A stretch of 64,000 nt of DNA from Kutzneria kofuensis (GCF_014203355.1 NZ_JACHIR010000001.1:1304038-1368037); one strand, 5' to 3'; shown: positions 23,694 through 35,159, counted from the first letter of the stretch. The notes: generated by a model not told the origin, from the sequence alone. A program made the numbers and translations.

Positions 23694-24674
23694 GTGGCGA
23701 CCATCCACGACGTCGCGCGGGCCGCCGGTGTGGCGCCGAGCACGGTGTCCTATGTGATCAGCGGCAAGCGGACGGTTTCCGCCGCGACCCGAAGACGTGT
23801 GCAGCAGCAGATCCGGCTGCTCGGCTACCGGCCGCGCGCCAGCGAGCCGACCGACCGCAGCAATCTGCTCGCGCTGCTCGCCCCGCAGCGGCCCGGGATC
23901 GAGGCTCCGACCCTCATGCGGTTCACCTCCGCCGCCACCGCCGCGGCCCGCTCGCACGGCCTGGATCTGTTGCTGCTGACCAAGGACGCCGATCCCGGCG
24001 AACTGCGCGAGGCGGTCATCGGCTCGCTCGCCGACGGCCTGATCGCCCTCGACGTGACCGCCGCCGACAACCGCGTGCCGATGCTCACCGCGCTGGACCG
24101 GCCGACCGTGCTCGTCGGCGTGCCGGATCATCCGAACGCGATCACCTGCCTGGATCTGGACTTCTACACCGCCGCCACCTTGTGCATGGACCATCTGGCC
24201 GGCCTCGGCCATCGGACCATCGGCCTCGCCGGGCCGGCGCCGGCCGTGCACGATCGGGGCGTCAGCCATGCCGCCCGCTTCCGGCAAGGGTTCCTCGACT
24301 CCGCCGCACGGCATCGGACCCGGATCGTCGCCCGGGCGTGCGGGGACGACATCCGGTCCTGTCTGGACGGACTGCTCGACGCCGGCATCACCGCCCTGGT
24401 GGTGCAGAACGAGGACGCCCTGACGTCGCTGGTGCTCGATCTCGGCCGGCGTGGACTCGACGTCCCGCGGGACATCTCCGTGATCGCCGTCGGCCCGCAC
24501 GGCGGCGACCCGTGCACGCTCACCACCGTCGAGGTGCCGGCCGCCCGGCTCGGCGAACTCGCCGTCGAGATGGTCGTCGACCAGTTGGACGGTGCGGCCG
24601 CCCCCGAGATCCGCCTGTTGCCGCCGCGGCTCGTCGCCCGCGCCAGCACCTCACATCCGTCTACTTCGGACTGA
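23694..24674 (+). CDS. LacI-family transcriptional regulator
   Basis: The 326-aa product has the N-terminal LacI HTH (TIHDVARAAGVAPSTVSYVI, then SGKRTVSAATRRRV). A periplasmic-binding-like sensor follows (GLIALDVT, CMDHLAGLGHRTIGLAGP, DVPRDISVIAVG). The GTG start is 203 bp from the divergent GH3 gene. I find no strong CG-centred palindrome in that gap, so the operator is unresolved. It probably controls the GH3/beta-lactamase-like pair. Confidence 0.92.
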   Translation: MATIHDVARAAGVAPSTVSYVISGKRTVSAATRRRVQQQIRLLGYRPRASEPTDRSNLLALLAPQRPGIEAPTLMRFTSAATAAARSHGLDLLLLTKDADPGELREAVIGSLADGLIALDVTAADNRVPMLTALDRPTVLVGVPDHPNAITCLDLDFYTAATLCMDHLAGLGHRTIGLAGPAPAVHDRGVSHAARFRQGFLDSAARHRTRIVARACGDDIRSCLDGLLDAGITALVVQNEDALTSLVLDLGRRGLDVPRDISVIAVGPHGGDPCTLTTVEVPAARLGELAVEMVVDQLDGAAAPEIRLLPPRLVARASTSHPSTSD

Positions 24675-24771
24675 TCCGTCGAAACTGTCGAATACCGGCG
24701 ATCCGTGAACCGGTCGCCTCCCGCTCCACGTATGCGAGACCGGGGCGTGGCAGACGGGACAGGAGTAGGTC

Positions 24772-25569
24772 ATGAGGATCAGTTACGCGGCGGTTCCGCG
24801 AAAGTTTCGAGTCGCCGCCGTGGTGCTCGGGGCGACCGCCGTGCTCGGCGGGGCCGCGGTCGTGGCCACCCACAGCGGAACCGCCAACGCCGCGGCGGTG
24901 CCCACCGTGGTGTGCCCCTCCGTGCAGGACAAGCTGCCGGCGGTGCCCGCCGCCGCGCAGGCCGAGGTGACGCGGAACCTGAACCTGCTCAACACCCAGA
25001 TCGCCGAGGCCAACAAGCGGCTCGTCACCACCCAGGGGCAGGGCGGCCCCAACTTCGTCAACAACGCCATTCTCGGGCCGTTGAAGGACAAGCGGGTCTC
25101 CACCATCGACCGCATCGCCATCTCCATCGGCCGGCACGCGGCCAAACCCACCGGCCTCGACGCCTTGGCGCCGTGCACCCTGAGCAATTCCTCGGCGCCG
25201 GGGACCGTTTCGACCCCGGTGTCGACATCAGCCCCGGTGTCGACCTCCGCCTCGGCCGGCCAGGCGGCCGGCGTGCCGACGGTCAACTGCCCCTCCGTCG
25301 TGGACAAGCTCCCGGCCGTGCCCGCCGCGGCCCAGTCCGGCGTCAACGCCGAGCTCGCCAACCTGGCCAGGGAGATCACCGAGGCCAACAACCGGCTGGT
25401 CACCTCGCAGGGGCAGGGTGGGCCCAACTTCATCAACAACGCCATCCTCGGGCCACTGAAGGACAAGCGGATCGCCGTGCTGGACCGGATCGCCATCGAC
25501 ATCGGCCGCGTGTCCGGCGCCAAGCCGGCCGGCCTGGCCGCGCTCGCGCCCTGCACCCTCAACAAGTGA
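24772..25569 (+). CDS. Secreted protein with two tandem repeat domains
   Basis: The 265-aa product has a signal peptide ending near TANAAAV (about 42). Two homologous modules of about 85 residues each run from VPTVxCPSVxDKLPAVPAAA through RLVTxQGQGGPNFxNNAILG and PLKDKR to ALAPCTL. A Ser/Thr/Val linker at 135-165 joins them. Each module has one Cys near each end, suggesting one internal disulphide. I do not know the family; it looks like a small secreted helical domain, perhaps binding the cell surface. GGAG precedes the ATG. Confidence 0.85.
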   Translation: MRISYAAVPRKFRVAAVVLGATAVLGGAAVVATHSGTANAAAVPTVVCPSVQDKLPAVPAAAQAEVTRNLNLLNTQIAEANKRLVTTQGQGGPNFVNNAILGPLKDKRVSTIDRIAISIGRHAAKPTGLDALAPCTLSNSSAPGTVSTPVSTSAPVSTSASAGQAAGVPTVNCPSVVDKLPAVPAAAQSGVNAELANLAREITEANNRLVTSQGQGGPNFINNAILGPLKDKRIAVLDRIAIDIGRVSGAKPAGLAALAPCTLNK

Positions 25570-25672
25570 AGCTCCGGCGCTCGGGTGGCCTTGCGGCGGC
25601 CGCCCGAGCGCCGGCCCGTATGTGGCGCGCGCAACTCGCCGCAGCCCGGCGCCGGTGCTACCGTAGATTTCA

Positions 25673-25688
25673 TTAGCCGAGTGGCTAA
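25673..25688. promoter_or_regulatory. Operator candidate upstream of the epimerase gene
   Basis: TTAGCC-GAGT-GGCTAA is a perfect 6-bp-arm inverted repeat placed 20 bp before the epimerase ATG. The convergent downstream TetR gene is the likely binder. Confidence 0.55.
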
Positions 25689-25707
25689 CGAAAGCGGAGG
25701 GTCGGAG

Positions 25708-26720
25708 ATGGCCGAGACGGTCCTGGTCACCGGGGGCACGGGCTACGTGGCGGGCTGGTGCGTGGCCGAGCTGCTCAAGCGGGGTTACACCGTGCGGACG
25801 ACCGTGCGCAGCGCGGCCAAGGGCGAGCAGGTGCGGCGGGCCGTGTCGACGGAGGTCGACCCGGAGGACCGGCTCGGGTTCGCCGTGGCGGACCTCACCG
25901 GCGACGACGGCTGGGCGCAGGCGATGGCCGGCGTCGACCACGTGCTGCACGTGGCGTCGCCGCTGGGGATCGACCACAGCGGGGATGCGGAGTCCTTGAT
26001 CGTGCCGGCGCGCGACGGGACGCTCCGGGTGCTGCGGGCGGCGACGGCGGCCGGGGTGCAGCGCGTGGTCATGACGTCGGCGGCGAACACCGCCAGCCCA
26101 TCGTCCTATCGGGACGAAGGCGTGAGCGACGAGACCGTGTGGACCGACTTGAACGACCCGACCTTGCAGCCGTACCGCCGGTCGAAGACGGCGGCCGAGC
26201 GGGCGGCGTGGGACTTCATGGCCTCCTACGACGGCCCCACCACCCTCACGACGATCCTGCCCGGCGCGGTGTTCGGGCCCGTGCTCAGTGCCGGCACGGT
26301 CGGCTCCGTGCAGATCATCGGCCGGCTGATCAGGGGCATGCCCGGCACGCCACGGATCGGCTTGGAGATCGTCGACGTGCGGGACCTGGCCGACGCCCAC
26401 ATCCGGGCCATGACCTCGCCCGAGGCCGCCGGCCAGCGCTTCCTGGCGACCGGCGAGTTCATGTGGATGCTGGACATGGCCCTGGCGCTGCGCAGCGGCC
26501 TCGGCGAGGCCGGCGCCAAGGCTCCGACCCGCAACCTGCCCAACGTCGCCGTCCGCGGGCTGGCGCTGTTCGACCGCAACCTGCGGGAGATCATGCCCGC
26601 TCTCGGCCGCCGTGCCGTCCACACCACCGCCAAGGCCGAGCGAGTGCTGGGCTGGAAGTCCCGCCCCGCCGCCGAGACCGTGGTGGCGTGCGGTCAGAGC
26701 CTGTTGGCCCACAACGCCGT

Positions 26721-26724
<4 letters not shown>
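25708..26724 (+). CDS. NAD(P)-dependent epimerase / dihydroflavonol-reductase-like
   Basis: The 338-aa product begins ETVLVTGGTGYVAGWCVAEL (GxxGxxG) and has VLHVASPLG and VMTSAAN. YRRSK gives the active-site Tyr-x-x-x-Lys, and GAVFGPVL follows. This is an extended SDR close to aldehyde or dihydroflavonol reductases. The start follows CGGAGGGTCGGAG. Its stop TAG shares CTAG with the stop of the convergent TetR gene. The substrate is unknown. Confidence 0.9.
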
Positions 26725-28933
<2,209 letters not shown>

Positions 28934-28946
28934 TCTCTTCCCCAGT

Positions 28947-28979
28947 AGGAAGGCCACGTCCGCTGGACGTGGCCTTCCT
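28947..28979 (+). terminator. Hairpin terminator after argG
   Basis: AGGAAGGCCACGTCC and its exact complement GGACGTGGCCTTCCT form a 15-bp stem with loop GCT, 13 bp after the argG stop. There is no T-run. It sits between convergent genes and may serve both. Confidence 0.7.
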
Positions 28980-28987
28980 GGCGTTCG

Positions 28988-29758
28988 TCAGGCGCGCACG
29001 GCCGACAGGATGAGCCGGGCCACGGCCTCGGGCCTGACGACGAACGACAGGTGCCCGGTGGGCAGCTCGCTCGTGACGGCATTCATCCGTTTCGCGACGA
29101 AGCGCTGCAATTCCGGCGATGTGGTGCGGTCGGCGGTCGTGACGAGATAGCGGCTCGGTTTCGTCCGCCACGCGGCGGCGGTGACGCGGCCGGCGAACAG
29201 CGTCTGCGCGATTCGGCCCTGCACCGCATACAACGCGCGGGCCTGGTCACGGGGAACCCCGTTGGCGAAGTCGTTGAGGAATGCCTGTTCGGTCAGGCCG
29301 CCGAAGCCGTTGTGGAAAACGAGGCCGGCATTCGCGGGCGGCGTCGGGAATTGCCCGGCGAGCGCCGTGTAGTCCTCGCCCTCCGCCGGAGCGCGGGCGG
29401 ACAGGTAGACGAGCGAGCTGACCAGCGGGTGATCGCCGGCCTGGGTGATGACGGCGCCGCCGTAGGAGTGGCCGACCAGCACCGTCGGGCCGGTCTGCAG
29501 GTCGAGCGCCCTTCGCGTGCAGGCGACGTCGTCGTCCAGCGAGGTCAGCGGATTCTGCACGGACGTCACGGTGACGCCGGCCGCCTGCAGGATCGGAATC
29601 ACCTTCGACCAGCAGGAACCGTCCGCGTATGCGCCGTGCACCAGGACGACGTTGCCGCTGGTTCTCGACGTTGCCGACGCGGTGCCGGTGGTCACCGTGC
29701 CGAGTGCCGCGGCGGCGGTTCCCGTCGCCAGGAGCTTGGTGAAATGGCGTCGATCCAT
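28988..29758 (-). CDS. Secreted alpha/beta-hydrolase (Tat signal)
   Basis: The 256-aa product begins DRRHFTKLLATGTAAAALGT, a Tat signal, and cleaves near ASA. The hydrolase domain has VVLVHGAYADGSCW, GHSYGGAV (nucleophile Ser) and a C-terminal GHLSFV with the His. It resembles plant-esterase-like (HNL/salicylate-esterase type) bacterial hydrolases. I use the ATG at 29758 because the Tat motif follows directly. It is monocistronic, and its substrate is unknown. Confidence 0.9.
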   Translation of the reverse strand: MDRRHFTKLLATGTAAAALGTVTTGTASATSRTSGNVVLVHGAYADGSCWSKVIPILQAAGVTVTSVQNPLTSLDDDVACTRRALDLQTGPTVLVGHSYGGAVITQAGDHPLVSSLVYLSARAPAEGEDYTALAGQFPTPPANAGLVFHNGFGGLTEQAFLNDFANGVPRDQARALYAVQGRIAQTLFAGRVTAAAWRTKPSRYLVTTADRTTSPELQRFVAKRMNAVTSELPTGHLSFVVRPEAVARLILSAVRA

Positions 29759-29801
29759 GATCCGAACGTAGTACGGGATTCGACGCCGAAGTCTTACCGA
29801 A

Positions 29802-30266
29802 TCATTTCGGCTCCACCAGCGCGCAGAGAGCTTCGACACCCGAGCCGTGCAGTTCCCTCAACTGCAGGCGCGTGTTGGTTTCGATGACACCGTAACTGCG
29901 GGGCAGGGCCATGACCAGTTCATCCAATTCCGCCACGTCACGGCAGGCGACAGTGAGGGTGTAATCCCAGCGGCCGGTGACGTGGACACCGGACAGCACC
30001 GCCGGCAGGCTGAGCAAGCCGGCCTCCAACTCGGCGTGGTCGGAGCCGGGGCGCAGGCGGACGTCGATGAAGGCTTTGAGCGGCCGGCCGAGGGCGGCGA
30101 GGTCGACCTCCGCGTGGAAGCCGCTGATCACGCCGGCGTCGGCGAGCCGGCGCACCCGCTCGGCCGTCGCCGTCGGGCTCAGCCTCACTCGGGCGGCCAG
30201 GTCCCGGAAGCTCAGCCGGCCGTCCCGGAGCAGCTCGCCGAGGATAATCCGGTCGATCGCGTCCAT
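29802..30266 (-). CDS. Lrp/AsnC-family regulator
   Basis: The 154-aa product has an N-terminal AsnC HTH (DAIDRIILGELLRDGRLSFR, then DLAARVRLSPTATAERVRRL). A RAM/AsnC ligand domain follows (VHVTGRWDYTLTVACRDVAE). An alternative start at 30281 adds five residues. It is divergent from a PLP lyase gene, as Lrp proteins controlling amino-acid catabolism often are. Twin GGATWATCC palindromes flank its start. Confidence 0.9.
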   Translation of the reverse strand: MDAIDRIILGELLRDGRLSFRDLAARVRLSPTATAERVRRLADAGVISGFHAEVDLAALGRPLKAFIDVRLRPGSDHAELEAGLLSLPAVLSGVHVTGRWDYTLTVACRDVAELDELVMALPRSYGVIETNTRLQLRELHGSGVEALCALVEPK

Positions 30267-30279
30267 CGCCGGATTATCC
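30242..30279. promoter_or_regulatory. Paired Lrp-type binding sites at the lrp start
   Basis: GGATAATCCGG (30242-30252) and CCGGATTATCC (30269-30279) are exact inverted copies, and each core GGATWATCC is itself palindromic. The sites are 27 bp apart centre to centre and flank the start codon, suggesting cooperative autoregulation. A TTGGTG-N10-CACCAA dyad at 30297-30318 lies toward the PLP lyase. Confidence 0.65.
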
Positions 30280-30349
30280 ACTACGAGTGCCGCCGTTTGG
30301 TGCTGTAGACGCCACCAAGTGCGCCTTCGTGGCCCGTAATGTCAAGCGC

Positions 30350-31495
30350 ATGAGCGACTCCAGGCCCGCGAAGTCCGCCGGTTACCTCGCCCGTACCCGC
30401 CCGGTGGTGCCGCCGATCTACCAGTCCGCCACGTTCTACCTGGATGACCTGGCGTACAAGGACATTCAGGACGGCGGGCTGCGGGAGCACTGGTACAGCC
30501 GGTTCGCCAACCCGACCGTGGACGCCGCGGCCGCCGAGATCGCCGCGCTCGAAGGCGCCGAGGCCGCGCTGATGACGTCCTCCGGCATGTCGGCCATCGC
30601 CACCACGCTGCTCACGTTGCTGCCCGGGCGGACCGTCGCCGCCCGGCAGGTCTACGGCGACACCCGGGACCTGCTCGTTCGGGACCTGCCCGCGCTCGGC
30701 GTCGACGTCGTCATGGTCGACGCCACCGACATCGGGGCCTGGGCCGAGGCCATCGCCTTCGCCCCGACCGCCGTGGTCTACGCCGAGACCCTCTCCAACC
30801 CCCAACTCGATCTCACCGATCTCGCCGCCCTGGCCGAACTCGCCCACGCCGGCGGCGCGAAGTTGGTGGTGGACAACACCTTCGCCACCCCCTACACCGT
30901 CAACCCGTTGCGCCATGGGGCGGACGTCGTCGTGCACTCCGCCACCAAGTTCCTCAGCGGCCATTCCGACGTCATCGCCGGCGTCGTGCTCGGCGACGCC
31001 GAGACCGTCACCGAGGTGCAGAAGCGGGTCATCACCTTCGGCGGCTGTCTCGATCCCCACGCCGCTTTCCTGGTGTGGCGGGGCCTCCAGACCTTCGACC
31101 TCCGCCTCGCGCGCTCGTGTGCCACCGCCGCGCAGCTGGCCGAGCGGCTCGCCGCCCACCCCGAGGTCGTCTCCGTGCGCTATCCCGACGGCGAGATCGC
31201 CGACCGCCTCATGCTCCCCGGCCGGCGCGGCGCCATGGTCGCCTTCACCGTGCGCGGCGGCGACTCCCGCGCCCTCGCCGTCATGCGTCGCCTCACCGTT
31301 GCCTCCGAAGCCACCAGTCTCGGCGGCGTCGAGTCGTTGGTCAGTACTCCCTTCAACTCCTCCCACTTCTCCCTCACGCCCGCCGAACGCGCCGCCGCCC
31401 GCATCGACGACGGCATGATCCGCCTGTCCTGCGGCATCGAAGACCCCGACGCGCTGATCGCCGACGTGGAACGGGCCCTGGCCGCTACCGTCTGA
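30350..31495 (+). CDS. Cys/Met-metabolism PLP-dependent enzyme (gamma-lyase type)
   Basis: The 381-aa product is of the trans-sulphuration family. RTRPVVPPIYQSATF comes near the start, then YSRFANPTVDAAAAEIAALE, and SSGMSAIATTLL binds PLP phosphate. VVDNTFATPY follows, and HSATKFLSGHSD carries the PLP Lys. GGVESLVSTPF is near the end. Methionine gamma-lyase, cystathionine gamma-synthase and gamma-lyase share this layout and cannot be told apart safely. TAATGT 7 nt before the ATG suggests a leaderless message. The divergent Lrp gene is its likely regulator. Confidence 0.88.
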   Translation: MSDSRPAKSAGYLARTRPVVPPIYQSATFYLDDLAYKDIQDGGLREHWYSRFANPTVDAAAAEIAALEGAEAALMTSSGMSAIATTLLTLLPGRTVAARQVYGDTRDLLVRDLPALGVDVVMVDATDIGAWAEAIAFAPTAVVYAETLSNPQLDLTDLAALAELAHAGGAKLVVDNTFATPYTVNPLRHGADVVVHSATKFLSGHSDVIAGVVLGDAETVTEVQKRVITFGGCLDPHAAFLVWRGLQTFDLRLARSCATAAQLAERLAAHPEVVSVRYPDGEIADRLMLPGRRGAMVAFTVRGGDSRALAVMRRLTVASEATSLGGVESLVSTPFNSSHFSLTPAERAAARIDDGMIRLSCGIEDPDALIADVERALAATV

Positions 31496-31560
31496 CTTGT
31501 GTTGCCCAAGAAATAGACACTGCCACCGACCTGGCCGAGTTCACCGGCACCACCCTGTAC

Positions 31561-31743
31561 GTGGGCCGCCGGACCCATCCCGAGCACGGGCCCATCCACG
31601 TGCTCGTCCGCCAGTTCCTGCCCGACGCCGTCATCGGCACGTACTTCCTCGGCAGCTTCCCCAACGGCGACTTCGCCATCAGCCACGACGACTTGCTCAC
31701 CGCCGACACCGCTCGCCTCCGGCGGCTCAGTCCTGCCCAGTAA
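31561..31743 (+). CDS. Short hypothetical protein, possibly 5'-truncated
   Basis: A GTG at 31561 gives 60 residues with coding-like composition (HVLVRQFLPDAVIGTYFLGS, then FPNGDFAISHDDLLTADTAR). The same frame looks coding for another 20 codons upstream (AEFTGTTLY) but has no ATG, GTG or TTG start before the preceding gene ends. This suggests a truncated gene or a misjudged start. I do not recognise it. Confidence 0.4.
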   Translation: MGRRTHPEHGPIHVLVRQFLPDAVIGTYFLGSFPNGDFAISHDDLLTADTARLRRLSPAQ

Positions 31744-31752
31744 GGTCGCGAC

Positions 31753-32322
31753 GTGCCTTCTCTTGTCACGCCTGCGTTGCCGGCGGGCACGCTGGCTTCC
31801 CGGTCCCAGCCGGAGATCCATGCCGAGGGGCTCGTGCTCCGGCCGTGGCGGCCGGCAGATCAGGCGACTGTGCTGGCGGCGTATGCGGATCCGGCGATCC
31901 GGCGGTGGCATGCCCGGACGATGACGGCGGACGAGGCGCGGGCGTACATCGAGAACTGGGAGCGGCGCTGGTGCCAGGAGTCGGGGGCGGGGTGGGCGGT
32001 GACGGAGGACGGCAAGGTGGCGGGCCAGATCAGTCTCCGGACGATCGACCTGCGGGAGGGCCTGGCGGAGGTGTCGTACTGGGTGCTGCCGGAGGCGAGA
32101 GGGCGTAGGACGGCGACGAGGGCGTTGCAAGCGCTGACGGGGTGGGGGTTCGGGACGCTGGGCCTGCACCGGATCGAGGTGATGCACTCGACGCGGAACG
32201 AGGCGTCGTGTCGAGTGGCGATGGCGGCGGGTTACGAGCTGGAGGGGACGAAGCGGAGCGAGGCGAAGCACGAGGACGGGTGGCACGACATGCACCTGCA
32301 CGCCCGCGTCACGCAAGGTTGA
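31753..32322 (+). CDS. GNAT acetyltransferase, RimJ/RimL type
   Basis: The 189-aa product has LVLRPWRPADQATVLAAYAD, AEVSYWVLPEARGRRTATRA (acetyl-CoA binding) and LHRIEVMHSTRNEASCRVAM with AAGYELEG, the RimJ/RimL core. These enzymes acetylate protein N-termini or small amines. The GTG start is 9 nt after the preceding short ORF. The substrate is unknown. Confidence 0.9.
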   Translation: MPSLVTPALPAGTLASRSQPEIHAEGLVLRPWRPADQATVLAAYADPAIRRWHARTMTADEARAYIENWERRWCQESGAGWAVTEDGKVAGQISLRTIDLREGLAEVSYWVLPEARGRRTATRALQALTGWGFGTLGLHRIEVMHSTRNEASCRVAMAAGYELEGTKRSEAKHEDGWHDMHLHARVTQG

Positions 32323-32374
32323 TGAACTTTCAACTATCAGGGAGAATGGGCGGCACGAACGAGGGAGGACCATC

Positions 32375-33370
32375 GTGTCGCTGCGCAAGCTCGGTTTCCT
32401 GACCATCGGCCTGTTCGACGAGGCCGACCCGCGCCGGGGCCACGAGTCCACGCTGGAGATCATCCAGCTGGGCGAGCAGCTCGGCTTCGACAGCGCCTGG
32501 GTGCGCCACCGCCACCTGCAGTTCGGCATCTCCTCCCCGGTCGCCTTCCTCGCGGCGGCGACCCAGCGGACCAGCCGCATCCAGCTGGGCACGGCGGTCA
32601 TCCCGCTGGGCTGGGAGAACCCGCTCCGCCTGGCCGAGGACCTGGCCACGGTGGACGTGCTGTCCGGCGGCCGGCTCAACCCGGGCGTCAGCGTCGGCCC
32701 GCCGATGCACTACGACGACGTCAAGGACGCGCTCTACCCGGACACCAAGGACGTCGAGGACTTCAGCTACCGGCGGGTCCGCCGCCTGCTGGACGCCATC
32801 GGCGGCGAGCAGGTGTCGACGTTCAGCGGCGCGGAGGGCATCGAGGAGTTCTCACCCCGGGTCCAGCCGCACTCGCCGGGACTGCTCGGCCGCATGTGGT
32901 ACGGCGGCGGCAGCGCCCGCTCGGCCCAGTGGGCCGGCGAGAACGGCATGAACTTCCTCACCAGCAACGTGGTCGCGGCCACCGACGCGAGCACGGACTT
33001 CGACGAGATCCAGCTCGACCTGATCCGCACGTACCGCAAGCACAGCCCGGAGGGCCGTGTCTCGCACGGCTTCGTGGTCATCCCGACCGACAGCGCCACC
33101 GCCGACCAGCGCGCCCGCTACGAGGAGTACGCGGCGAAGCGGGCCACCCGCTTCGGCACGCCGTTCGGTCCGCGCCGGCTGCTGTTCGCGCGGGACATCG
33201 TCGGCACGTCGGACGAGATCGCCGAGCAGTTGCACGCCAACGCGGCGTTCCGCGAGGTCGAGGAGGTGGCGTTCGCCCTGCCGTTCACGTTCGAGCACGA
33301 GGACTACGTGCAGATCCTGACCGACATGGCGACCAAGCTCGGTCCCGCCCTCGGCTGGCCGGCCGGCTGA
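32375..33370 (+). CDS. Luciferase-like (LLM class) flavin oxidoreductase
   Basis: The 331-aa product has a TIM-barrel LLM pattern. It reads LGFDSAWVRHRHLQFGISSP, TSRIQLGTAVIPLGWENPLR, LATVDVLSGGRLNPGVSVG and GLLGRMWYGGGSARSAQWAG. Such enzymes use FMNH2 or F420. The start follows AGGGAGGACCATC. No partner reductase is nearby. Confidence 0.9.
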   Translation: MSLRKLGFLTIGLFDEADPRRGHESTLEIIQLGEQLGFDSAWVRHRHLQFGISSPVAFLAAATQRTSRIQLGTAVIPLGWENPLRLAEDLATVDVLSGGRLNPGVSVGPPMHYDDVKDALYPDTKDVEDFSYRRVRRLLDAIGGEQVSTFSGAEGIEEFSPRVQPHSPGLLGRMWYGGGSARSAQWAGENGMNFLTSNVVAATDASTDFDEIQLDLIRTYRKHSPEGRVSHGFVVIPTDSATADQRARYEEYAAKRATRFGTPFGPRRLLFARDIVGTSDEIAEQLHANAAFREVEEVAFALPFTFEHEDYVQILTDMATKLGPALGWPAG

Positions 33371-33416
33371 TACGCTGGCGGGAGCAGCACACCACGCAAC
33401 AGGGAGTAACCGCCAC

Positions 33417-33533
33417 ATGGTGGTCGAGGACGACGTCGACGGCTGATACCGGCCACGCGACAACGGTGTCCGGGTGACACCGCGCTCGGTCGTGCCCTCA
33501 CACCTGTTCGTCTTCCGGGCATCCGCATGCCCG
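33417..33533 (+). promoter_or_regulatory. ABC-F leader: nine-residue uORF and two hairpins
   Basis: GGGAG and then ATG at 33417 opens MVVEDDVDG with a stop at 33446. A hairpin CGGTGTC-CGGGT-GACACCG (33464-33482) and a second CGGGCAT-CCGC-ATGCCCG (33516-33533), followed by TTT, lie before the ABC-F start at 33554. This order (leader peptide, alternative hairpins, short U-run) is that of the attenuators controlling antibiotic-inducible ABC-F genes. Confidence 0.5.
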
Positions 33534-33553
33534 TTTCGTGGTGGAGACTTCCC

Positions 33554-35149
33554 ATGCCGAAGATCGTCTGTTCGAACCTGTCCTTCTCCTGGCCGGACGG
33601 CACCCCGGTGTTCGACGACCTGTCGTTCGCCGTGGGCGCCGGCCGGACGGCCCTGGTCGCGCCGAACGGCGCCGGCAAGAGCACGCTGCTCAAGCTGATC
33701 GCCGGCGAGCTGCCGCCGAGCTCCGGCACGATCACCGTCGACGGCGTGCTCGGCTACCTGCCGCAGGCGCTGCCGCTGACCGGCGAGCCGACGGTCGCCG
33801 AGGTCCTGGAGATCGCCCCGGTGGTGGCCGCGATCAGGGCGATCGAGGCCGGCGACGCCAGCGAGGAGAACTTCACGGTCGTCGGCAACGACTGGGACGT
33901 GGAGGAACGGGCCCGCGCCGGGCTGGACCGGCTCGGCCTCGGCGACGTCGAACTGGACCGCCGGATCGGCACGCTCAGCGGCGGCCAGGTGATCTCCATC
34001 GGCCTGGCGGCGCAGCTGCTGAAGCAGCCGGACGTGCTGCTGCTCGACGAGCCGACCAACAACCTCGACCGGGACGGCCGCCGCCGGCTGCACACCGTGC
34101 TCCAGGACTGGAAGGGCTGCCTGCTGCTGGTCAGCCACGACCGTGAGCTGCTGGACCTGGCCGACCGCGTCGCCGAGCTGGACCGCGGCGAGATCACCCT
34201 GCACGGCGGCTCCTTCACCGAGTACCAGGCGGCGATCAAGGCCGCCCGGGAGGTGGCGGAGAAGAACATCCGCAACGCCGAGCAGGAGCTCAAACGGGAG
34301 AAGCGGGAGATGCAGCAGGCCCGGGAGCGGGCGGCGCGGCGGGCCAGCACGGGGGCGCGGTCCGGCAGCGACATCCCCCGGATCGCGCTGGGCCTGATCA
34401 AGCAGAAGGCGCAGTCGGCCGCCGGCAAGGCCAACGACATGCACGGCCAACGGGTCGAGAGCGCGAAGGCCCGGCTGGACGAGGCCGAGCGGTCGCTGCG
34501 GGACGACAAGACGATCTCGCTGTCGCTGCCGGACACCACGGTCCCCGCCGGCCGCACGGTGTTCCACGGCGAGCGCCTGCGGGTCCGCGAGCTGTTCGCC
34601 GGCGACGGCGTGAGCCTGTCGATCCGTGGCCCGGAGCGGATCGCGCTGCTCGGGGCCAACGGCGTCGGCAAGTCGACGCTGCTGCGCATCGCCGCCGGCC
34701 TGCAGGAACCGGATCAGGGCGTGCTCAGTCGTGCCGACGGCCGCGTGGCGTATCTGTCGCAGCGGCTCGACCTGCTCGACCTGGACAAGTCCACCGCCGA
34801 CAACCTGCGGGCCTTCGCGCCGGCCCTGCCCACCTCCGACATGATGAACCTGTTGGCGCGCTTCCTTTTCCGCGCCGAACGGTCCCAGCTGCCGGTGCGG
34901 GTGCTGTCCGGCGGCGAGCGCCTGCGGGCGACGCTGCTGTGCGTGCTGTGCGCGGAGCCGGCGCCGCACCTGTTGCTGCTCGACGAGCCGACGAACAACC
35001 TCGACCTCGCCAGCGTCGAGCAGCTCACCGGCGCGCTGAACGCCTACCAGGGTGCCTTCGTGGTGGTCAGTCACGACGAGCGGTTCCTGGACGAGATCGG
35101 CATCACCCGGCGGCTCCAGCTCGCGGACCGCGCACTCACGGAGATCTGA
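33554..35149 (+). CDS. ABC-F ATP-binding protein (ribosome protection type)
   Basis: The 531-aa product has two ABC domains and no membrane domain. Walker A boxes are [11 protein letters not shown] and [11 protein letters not shown], signatures are LSGGQV and LSGGERLR, and [11 protein letters not shown] occurs twice. A long Lys/Arg/Glu linker at about 210-330 would be the ribosome-reaching arm. ABC-F proteins of this size protect ribosomes from macrolides, lincosamides, pleuromutilins or streptogramins. The leader at 33417 supports drug-induced expression. Which drug is unknown. Confidence 0.92.
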   Translation: MPKIVCSNLSFSWPDGTPVFDDLSFAVGAGRTALVAPNGAGKSTLLKLIAGELPPSSGTITVDGVLGYLPQALPLTGEPTVAEVLEIAPVVAAIRAIEAGDASEENFTVVGNDWDVEERARAGLDRLGLGDVELDRRIGTLSGGQVISIGLAAQLLKQPDVLLLDEPTNNLDRDGRRRLHTVLQDWKGCLLLVSHDRELLDLADRVAELDRGEITLHGGSFTEYQAAIKAAREVAEKNIRNAEQELKREKREMQQARERAARRASTGARSGSDIPRIALGLIKQKAQSAAGKANDMHGQRVESAKARLDEAERSLRDDKTISLSLPDTTVPAGRTVFHGERLRVRELFAGDGVSLSIRGPERIALLGANGVGKSTLLRIAAGLQEPDQGVLSRADGRVAYLSQRLDLLDLDKSTADNLRAFAPALPTSDMMNLLARFLFRAERSQLPVRVLSGGERLRATLLCVLCAEPAPHLLLLDEPTNNLDLASVEQLTGALNAYQGAFVVVSHDERFLDEIGITRRLQLADRALTEI

Positions 35150-35159
35150 GAGCCCACCG

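Noticed and set aside
20426-24775. A 1449-codon open frame on the plus strand
   Set aside because: It is antisense to the beta-lactamase-like and GH3 genes, has an Arg/Pro/His-rich composition without domains, and results from high GC.
31485-31790. Minus-strand 101-codon frame
   Set aside because: It is Ser/Arg-rich and antisense to the better coding signal of the short plus-strand ORF and the GNAT start.
33516-33533. Terminator of the luciferase-like gene
   Set aside because: It is 145 bp after that stop and directly before the ABC-F gene behind a uORF, so an attenuator is the better reading.
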